A stretch of DNA of 64,000 nucleotides from UMGS1601 sp900553335 (GTDB lineage: Bacteria > Bacillota > Clostridia > Oscillospirales > Ruminococcaceae), in the NCBI GenBank assembly GCA_937920725.1, contig CALEUW010000011.1, forward strand, positions 51,964 through 115,963, written 5' to 3'. The first letter of the stretch is position 1. Every line of letters begins with the position of its first letter. Below are positions 58,687 through 64,000 of the stretch, in pieces. The position numbers and the translations under genes are program-made. Under the pieces are notes generated by a model, which was not told where the DNA came from, searched no databases, and saw only the letters and a list, made by a program, of their open reading frames with translations.

Positions 58687-61104
58687 ATGAATGAAAGAAT
58701 TGATATGAAATCTGGAGAGATACTTACTCTGCCCTGCGTTGCAATGAGAGATATCGTTATGTTTCCGGGAATGATTTTGCATTTTGACTGTGCAAGAAGT
58801 ATTTCCATTACAGCACTGAGAAAGGCGGTGGAGCGAGATCAGAAAATCTTTTTGACAGCTCAAAAAGATTTAGTAACAGAAGATCCGAGAATAAATGACA
58901 TCTTTAAGACAGGAGTAATTGCTGAGATAAAGCAGATCGTAAAAACTCCCGACGGAAGAAGCCGTGTGATGGCGGAAGGAATTCAAAAAGCAAAGATACT
59001 GAATTTATATCTTGCCAGGGATAAGTTCCTTGAGGCCGAGATAAAAACTCTTCCTAACTATTCGAAAGAAAAATGCGAAGAGGTTGAAATAACGGCGCTT
59101 ACACGAGAGCTTAAAAAGCTGTTTTCGCAATATGCAGATATATCGCCAAAAATGCCTAAGGAAATATTTACAGCTATAATCGGTTCACAGTCACCGAAAG
59201 AGCTTTTAGAGGGCATAATGTTTAATATTTCAATGCCGCTTGAGGATAAGCAGCGACTTTTAGAGATTAAAACGATAGGAGAAAAGCTTGGCGAGCTCGT
59301 TGTGATCATGTCAAACGAGATTGAAGTTTTGATGCTAGAAAATCATATACAGCGTCAGGTCAATGAACAAATTGACCAAAATCAAAAGGAATATTATCTT
59401 CGTGAGCAGCTCAGAGCTATACATAGGGAACTGGGTGAGGACGAGGATTTAGAGGATGAGATACATAATTATCTTGAAAAAATCGAGGAACTTTGCCTTT
59501 GTGAAGAAGCGCATGAAAAACTTGTTTCAGAGGTTAAGAGGCTCAGTAAAATGCCATCGGCTTCGCAGGAGGCAGCTGTTATCAGGGGATATATCGACAC
59601 CTGTCTGGAGCTTCCTTGGAATTCGAGTACGCAGGATACAACAAATATAGAGCATGCAAGAAAAATTCTGGACAGAGATCATTACGGAATGAAAAAGGTC
59701 AAAGAGAGAATCCTTGAAAACCTTTCTGTTCATGCACTGTCGCAGGATATTAAAGGACAGATCATATGCCTTTACGGCCCTCCGGGAGTCGGAAAAACCA
59801 GTGTTGTAAAATCCGTTGCTGAGGCTTTGGGAAGAAAATATGTAAGAGTTTCTCTCGGTGGAGTTAAGGATGAGTCAGACATCAGAGGCCATAGAAAAAC
59901 ATATGTTGGTTCTATGCCGGGAAGAATAATAAATGCCGTAAAGCAAGCTGGAACAAAAAACCCTGTGATATTGCTTGATGAGATAGATAAAATGAGCAAC
60001 GATTTCAGAGGAGATCCGTCTTCTGCAATGCTTGAGGTTTTGGATTCTGAGCAAAATAAGGATTTCAGAGATCATTATATCGAGCTTCCGTTTGATTTGT
60101 CTGAGGTTATGTTTATAACAACAGCAAATACGCTGGATACTATTCAGCCGCCGCTTCTTGATCGAATGGAGGTAATTGAACTTTCGTCATATACAAGAGA
60201 AGAAAAGTTTAATATAGCAAAATACCATCTCATTCCGAAGCAGATCAAGAAAAACGGCCTTAAGGCAGCTATGATAAGAATTTCAAACGAAGTAATTTAC
60301 GAGCTTATCGACAGTTATACAAAAGAATCAGGAGTAAGAAAGCTTGAGAGGGCTATTTCATCGCTTTGCAGAAAAGCAGCAAAGGAGATCGTTGAAGGAA
60401 ACGTTAAGCGTGTAAGCTTTACAGCGTCAAATATCGTTAAATTCTTAGGTGCTAAAAAATACCTTCCAGATATTTTGTCAAGCGAGCCGCAGACAGGAGT
60501 TGTAAACGGTCTTGCGTGGACATCTGTCGGAGGAGTAATGATGCCGCTTGAAGCACTTATGCTTGAAGGCAAAGGAAATGTTATTTTGACAGGATCCTTG
60601 GGAGATGTTATGAAGGAAAGCGCACAGATCGCTGTGAGCTATGCAAGAAGCGTTGCTGATAAATACATAATAGATAAGGATTTTTACAGCAAAAAGGATA
60701 TTCATATCCACGCTCCCGAGGGAGCTGTTCCGAAAGACGGACCAAGCGCAGGAGTTACAATGATAACTGCTATGATTTCAGCTCTTTCCGGAATTAAGGT
60801 AAGAAGCGATGTGGCAATGACAGGAGAAATAACCTTAAGGGGAAAGGTTTTGCCTATAGGCGGACTTCGTGAAAAGACTATGGCGGCATATAAGGCAGGA
60901 ATTAAAACTGTCATTATTCCGTATGACAACCGTGCAGACCTCGACGAAATCGACGAAACGGTAAGGGAGTCGATAAATTTTGTTTTGGCAAAAGAAATAA
61001 GTGATGTTTTAGACGTCGCTCTTTTAACCGGTGAAACGGAGGATTTAAACGTTCCTATTTTCCCAAAACGAAAAGCAAAAACTGATTTTGTTGTGACAGT
61101 TTAG
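58687..61104 (+). CDS. lon: ATP-dependent protease Lon
   Basis: This 805-residue hexameric protease degrades misfolded and regulatory proteins. It has an N-terminal substrate domain, then AAA+ with Walker A GPPGVGKTS (364-372) and Walker B ILLDEIDKM. The protease domain has the catalytic dyad S687 (PKDGPSAGVTM) and K730. ATG 58687 follows TAGGTGG; a GTG at 58678 is an alternative. It abuts engB, a pairing common in Firmicutes. Confidence 0.96.
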   Translation: MNERIDMKSGEILTLPCVAMRDIVMFPGMILHFDCARSISITALRKAVERDQKIFLTAQKDLVTEDPRINDIFKTGVIAEIKQIVKTPDGRSRVMAEGIQKAKILNLYLARDKFLEAEIKTLPNYSKEKCEEVEITALTRELKKLFSQYADISPKMPKEIFTAIIGSQSPKELLEGIMFNISMPLEDKQRLLEIKTIGEKLGELVVIMSNEIEVLMLENHIQRQVNEQIDQNQKEYYLREQLRAIHRELGEDEDLEDEIHNYLEKIEELCLCEEAHEKLVSEVKRLSKMPSASQEAAVIRGYIDTCLELPWNSSTQDTTNIEHARKILDRDHYGMKKVKERILENLSVHALSQDIKGQIICLYGPPGVGKTSVVKSVAEALGRKYVRVSLGGVKDESDIRGHRKTYVGSMPGRIINAVKQAGTKNPVILLDEIDKMSNDFRGDPSSAMLEVLDSEQNKDFRDHYIELPFDLSEVMFITTANTLDTIQPPLLDRMEVIELSSYTREEKFNIAKYHLIPKQIKKNGLKAAMIRISNEVIYELIDSYTKESGVRKLERAISSLCRKAAKEIVEGNVKRVSFTASNIVKFLGAKKYLPDILSSEPQTGVVNGLAWTSVGGVMMPLEALMLEGKGNVILTGSLGDVMKESAQIAVSYARSVADKYIIDKDFYSKKDIHIHAPEGAVPKDGPSAGVTMITAMISALSGIKVRSDVAMTGEITLRGKVLPIGGLREKTMAAYKAGIKTVIIPYDNRADLDEIDETVRESINFVLAKEISDVLDVALLTGETEDLNVPIFPKRKAKTDFVVTV

Positions 61105-61116
61105 ATGGAGAATTTT

Positions 61117-61728
61117 ATGAATTTCAGCAATGTTAAATTTTTGACTTCCTATGGAACTTTTTCACAGCTCCCGAAGGCAACGAGAATTGAAATTGCTTTT
61201 TCGGGACATTCCAATGTAGGAAAATCATCTCTTATAAATAAGATGTTTAACCGTAAAAGCTTAGCTAAAGTAAGTGCAACTCCTGGAAAAACTGCTACTA
61301 TAAATTTCTTTGATTTTGAGAATATATTTATAGTAGATCTTCCTGGATATGGATATGCAAAGGTATCGCAAAACGAAAAGCTTAGGTGGGCAAAACTGAT
61401 TGACGGATATTTGAATGATACAAGCAGGCACTTGGGGCTTGTATTTCAGCTTATAGATATGCGGCACGCTCCTACTAAAGACGACATTACAATGATTAAT
61501 TTCCTTGTTGAGAGTGAAATACCGTTTGTAATCGTTTTTACAAAGGCGGATAAGCTCAATAAAACTAACAGGGCTAAGAGGCTTGAAGCTTTTAAAACAG
61601 AGATACCGTATTTTGAGGATATTACGTCTGTTTCCTTTTCTGCAACTACAGGAGAGGGCGTCCAGGAGATTAGAAATATCATCGAGGAAATTGCAAGCGA
61701 TGAATTTTCACCGGGAGATATTTGCTAA
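61117..61728 (+). CDS. engB: Ribosome biogenesis GTPase EngB (YsxC/YihA)
   Basis: This 203-residue GTPase acts in 50S assembly. G1 FSGHSNVGKSS, G3 DLPGYGYAKVS and G4 FTKADKLNK are present. ATG 61117 has GGAG upstream within the gap after lon; ATG 61105 directly after the lon stop lacks a ribosome site. It is co-transcribed with lon. Confidence 0.95.
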   Translation: MNFSNVKFLTSYGTFSQLPKATRIEIAFSGHSNVGKSSLINKMFNRKSLAKVSATPGKTATINFFDFENIFIVDLPGYGYAKVSQNEKLRWAKLIDGYLNDTSRHLGLVFQLIDMRHAPTKDDITMINFLVESEIPFVIVFTKADKLNKTNRAKRLEAFKTEIPYFEDITSVSFSATTGEGVQEIRNIIEEIASDEFSPGDIC

Positions 61729-61765
61729 GTGGAAACCTTAAACAAGGAATAGGGTAATAAGATTT

Positions 61766-61790
61766 AAGAGAGCGGGAAAACTGCTCTCTT
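61766..61790 (+). terminator. Terminator of lon-engB
   Basis: An 8-bp stem AAGAGAGC/GCTCTCTT is followed by TTTTAAAATT. Confidence 0.8.
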
Positions 61791-61817
61791 TTTTAAAATT
61801 TGAGAAAAAGACTTTAC

Positions 61818-61846
61818 TTTCACAATTTAGTGTGCTAAAATATAAT
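61818..61846 (+). promoter_or_regulatory. Promoter of yerC-methyltransferase-hslO
   Basis: TTTCAC (61818-61823) and TATAAT (61841-61846) are 17 bases apart. The leader would carry repeat copy 2. Confidence 0.55.
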
Positions 61847-61848
61847 TG

Positions 61849-61980
61849 TTATAAGGGATAACATCCCGCATTCAACAACAACAGGGTATTAGCCCCTTAG
61901 GGTTTTAGTGGGGGATTTTTCCATTACTGAAAGGCTAAGTTGTCCATCGCATTAGAGGCGGGGACGTAGTCGTTGTTATA
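61849..61980 (+). repeat. Dispersed intergenic hairpin repeat, copy 2 (long form)
   Basis: It starts ATAAGGGATAACATCCCGC then ATTCAAC, continues AACAACAGGGTATTAG, and ends GGGGACGTAGTCGTTGTTATA. Both ends match copies 1 and 5; the middle is about 50 bases longer than in copy 1. Confidence 0.65.
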
Positions 61981-62002
61981 TTTTGTTCCGAGGTGATGTA
62001 CT

Positions 62003-62302
62003 GTGAACAGTAAATTAGTTGATAAGAGTATGGACGATTTGTTTGACGCTATTTTATGTCTTAAAACAAGGGAAGAGTGCTATAAGTTTTTTGATGATCT
62101 TTGCACAATACCTGAGCTTAAATCGTTGGCTCAGCGTTTTCAGGTTGCAAAGCTGTTAAACGATAAGCGTGTGTATAGTGACATAGTAAAGGAAACAGGT
62201 GCGTCAACAGCAACAATCAGCAGAGTCAACCGCTCGATAAATTACGGAAGCGATGGTTACAGCGTGGTTTTTAAGCGTTTAAAGGAAGGGCAGGATAAGT
62301 AA
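62003..62302 (+). CDS. yerC: YerC/YecD-family TrpR-like DNA-binding protein
   Basis: This 99-residue helical protein resembles TrpR. The helix-turn-helix is VYSDIVKETGASTATISRV. Start GTG 62003 follows GAGGTGATGTACT. Family members in Firmicutes are of unclear regulatory target. The stop overlaps the ATG of the methyltransferase (TAATG). Confidence 0.9.
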   Translation: MNSKLVDKSMDDLFDAILCLKTREECYKFFDDLCTIPELKSLAQRFQVAKLLNDKRVYSDIVKETGASTATISRVNRSINYGSDGYSVVFKRLKEGQDK

Positions 62303-63024
62303 TGTCATATGATGCTTTAGCGGAATGCTATGACAGCTTTGCAGGGTATGATTACGATGATATATCTGCTTTGATTTCATCTGTGCTTTACTCGTTTAAT
62401 ATAAGCGGAAAAGTACTTGACCTTGCCTGCGGAACAGGAGAGGTTACAGCACGGCTGTGCGAATTTGGCTTTGATATGACCGGGCTTGACTTGTCCGACA
62501 ATATGCTTTTAAAAGCAGAGGAAAAGTGCAACGCAAAATTTGTAAAAGGTGATATGTCGGACTTTTCGTTTGAAGAGAAATTCAGCGCCGTTATATCTAC
62601 GATTGACGGTATAAATCACTTGGAATCTATCGACAAGGTAAAAAAAGCTTTTTGCTGTGTCTATAACTGCCTGGAATCCGAAGGCTTGTTTATTTTTGAT
62701 ATAAATTCCGTATATAAACATAAAGAAGTGCTGTCATATAATTCTTTTATTTATGAAGAACCGAGATATTTTTTAACCTGGAGAAATGAGTATAGTGAAA
62801 AACATTCCCGAGTTAAAATAATTCTTGACTTATTTACTCGCAAGGAAAATGGCTATATAAGAGAAAGCGAAAGCTTTTTTGAATACGATTATTCGCTTGA
62901 GGATATTTGCTCGGTGCTTGAAGAGGCAGGATTTAGTATAATAGATATTTCAGGCGAATATGAAATGGAAGAAATAAAGGACAATACAGAAAGATATTTT
63001 ATAATTGCCGGGAAGGGTTATTAA
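62302..63024 (+). CDS. Class I SAM-dependent methyltransferase
   Basis: This 240-residue enzyme carries SAM motif I VLDLACGTGEVTARL at about 38-52, motif II TGLDLSDNML and VISTIDGINHL. It fits the Methyltransf_25/11 group; the substrate is unknown. Translation is coupled to yerC and it abuts hslO with no gap. Confidence 0.9.
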   Translation: MSYDALAECYDSFAGYDYDDISALISSVLYSFNISGKVLDLACGTGEVTARLCEFGFDMTGLDLSDNMLLKAEEKCNAKFVKGDMSDFSFEEKFSAVISTIDGINHLESIDKVKKAFCCVYNCLESEGLFIFDINSVYKHKEVLSYNSFIYEEPRYFLTWRNEYSEKHSRVKIILDLFTRKENGYIRESESFFEYDYSLEDICSVLEEAGFSIIDISGEYEMEEIKDNTERYFIIAGKGY

Positions 63025-63903
63025 ATGGGAAGAATAGTAAGGTCTATCAGCAAGGATGCGTCGGTTGTTTGCTCTGCGATTGACGCAACAGATATAGTAA
63101 ACGAAATTGAAAATATTCATAAATCAAGTGCAGTTGTGACGGCAGCGCTAGGAAGACTTGCGATGGGTGCGTCATTAATGGGTTTTGGTTTGAAAGGGAA
63201 AAATGATACCGTAACTCTTAGAATCAACGGTGGGGGAGCTTGCGGCAATCTTATAGCTGTTTCCGACAGCTTCGGCAACGTGAGAGCTTATGTACAAAAT
63301 CCTGTTGTGGAGATTCCGCTTAACTCAAAGGGTAAGCTTGATGTTGGCGGTGCAGTAGGTAAAAACGGCATTTTAAGTGTTGTTAAGGATTTGGGACTGA
63401 AAGAGCCGTATGTAGGACAAGTGCCTATTGTAAGCGGTGAAATTGCAGAGGATATAACAAGTTATTTTGCAGCCAGCGAACAGATTCCAACTGTTTGTGC
63501 GCTTGGAGTTTTGGTAAATCCCGATTTGACAGTTAAAAAAGCAGGAGGATTTTTGCTTCAGCTTTTGCCTTTTGCACCTGAGGACGCAGTAGATATAATT
63601 GAAAAGAATATAAATTTCATGAGTTCTGTAACACAGATGCTTGAGAGCGGGAAAACGGCGGAGGATATTTCGCTGATGGCACTTGAAGGCCTTGAGCCAA
63701 ATGTTTTGGATGATTTCGAGGTGAATTACCAATGTGATTGCTCAAGGGAACGAGTGGAAAAAGCGCTGATTTCTCTGGGCAAAAAAGAGCTTTCAGAACT
63801 AAGTAAGGACGAAAATACAAACGTAAAATGTCATTTCTGCAGTAATGAATATAACTTTTCAAGTGAAGAAATAAAAAATCTCATAAAAACACTTGACAAA
63901 TAA
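63025..63903 (+). CDS. hslO: Redox-regulated chaperone Hsp33
   Basis: This 292-residue cytoplasmic holdase is activated by oxidation. The C-terminal zinc switch has CDC (about 235-237) and CHFC (about 268-271). The N-terminal domain has GRLAMGASLMG and LRINGGGACGNL. It is the last gene of the operon; the tRNA promoter overlaps its end. Confidence 0.95.
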   Translation: MGRIVRSISKDASVVCSAIDATDIVNEIENIHKSSAVVTAALGRLAMGASLMGFGLKGKNDTVTLRINGGGACGNLIAVSDSFGNVRAYVQNPVVEIPLNSKGKLDVGGAVGKNGILSVVKDLGLKEPYVGQVPIVSGEIAEDITSYFAASEQIPTVCALGVLVNPDLTVKKAGGFLLQLLPFAPEDAVDIIEKNINFMSSVTQMLESGKTAEDISLMALEGLEPNVLDDFEVNYQCDCSRERVEKALISLGKKELSELSKDENTNVKCHFCSNEYNFSSEEIKNLIKTLDK

Positions 63904-63921
63904 AAAACAATAGTGTATAAT
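63893..63921 (+). promoter_or_regulatory. Consensus promoter of the tRNA gene
   Basis: TTGACA at 63893-63898 and TATAAT at 63916-63921 are exactly 17 bases apart. Confidence 0.85.
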
Positions 63922-63948
63922 TAGTTTCGTCGCTGAGGGCGGCGGTGT

Positions 63949-64000
63949 GGGAGCATAGCTCAGCTGGGAGAGCATCTGCCTTACAAGCAGAGGGTCACAG
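63949..64000 (+). tRNA. tRNA-Val (UAC), truncated by the window edge
   Basis: Acceptor 5' strand GGGAGCA, then TA, D-stem GCTC...GAGC, anticodon stem TCTGC/GCAGA with loop CTTACAA (anticodon UAC) and the start of the variable/T region. The 3' part lies beyond the window. Confidence 0.9.

Noticed and set aside
58419..58690. CIRCE or CtsR operator at lon
   Set aside because: No TTAGCACTC/GAGTGCTAA pair and no GGTCAAA direct repeat was found.
1..64000. CRISPR array
   Set aside because: I looked for regularly spaced direct repeats of 25-40 bases and saw none; the AATTATC run at 16039 is a simple sequence repeat without spacers.

Overview
The window looks like chromosomal DNA of a Gram-positive, anaerobic, Ruminococcus-like member of the Oscillospiraceae (class Clostridia). 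Signs of this are low GC, strong AGGAGG ribosome sites, TTGACA/TATAAT promoters, a secreted GH5 glucanase ending in a type I dockerin (a cellulosome subunit), an rpsF-ssb-rpsR operon, a lon-engB pair, lipoproteins and cdaA/cdaR. No species can be named from the sequence alone. Almost all genes are intact. The only truncated feature is a tRNA-Val at the right edge.

Layout. 0.1-4.7 kb: glycogen phosphorylase and the dockerin-bearing cellulase. 4.7-5.4 kb: ispD. 5.6-12.3 kb (minus): a compact nine-gene phage-type cluster (probable small terminase, large terminase, portal, prohead protease, capsid, connectors, tail/hub-like proteins). It has no integrase, repressor, tape measure or lysis genes. 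12.6-18.4 kb: a DUF815 AAA+ ATPase, the rsmD-coaD-coiled-coil operon, iscS-iscU and rnhA. 18.6-24.9 kb: four tandem paralogous sugar-type solute-binding lipoproteins with no permease or ATPase. 25-36.6 kb: an asparaginase-like protein, purA, an aldo/keto reductase, a DUF3343/cysteine desulfurase-like pair, cdaA-cdaR, an FAD-dependent dehydrogenase, a ComM/YifB ATPase and an SDR. 36.7-45.2 kb: a secreted membrane-anchored protein, RNase P RNA, a zinc phospholipase C-like protein with a small partner, a phosphoglycerate mutase, a serine hydrolase and a large repeat/BspA-type surface protein. 45.2-54.3 kb: lepA, hemW, an orphan HlyD-like lipoprotein, an esterase, pheA, an AraC regulator and mscL. 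54.4-64 kb: a tiny Asn/Gln-rich protein, a VanY-like protein lacking its zinc ligands, a RING-like membrane protein, rpsF-ssb-rpsR, lon-engB, yerC, a methyltransferase, hslO and the tRNA.

The strongest candidates for something undescribed are five. (1) The stripped-down phage head/packaging cluster, whose portal gene appears to start at ATC. (2) The four-copy solute-binding array without a transporter. (3) A phospholipase C fold with all nine zinc ligands but no signal peptide. (4) A VanY relative whose three metal ligands are all replaced, behind a terminator-like leader. (5) A dispersed intergenic hairpin repeat present in five copies. All functional calls rest on motif recognition by eye; no database search was run.
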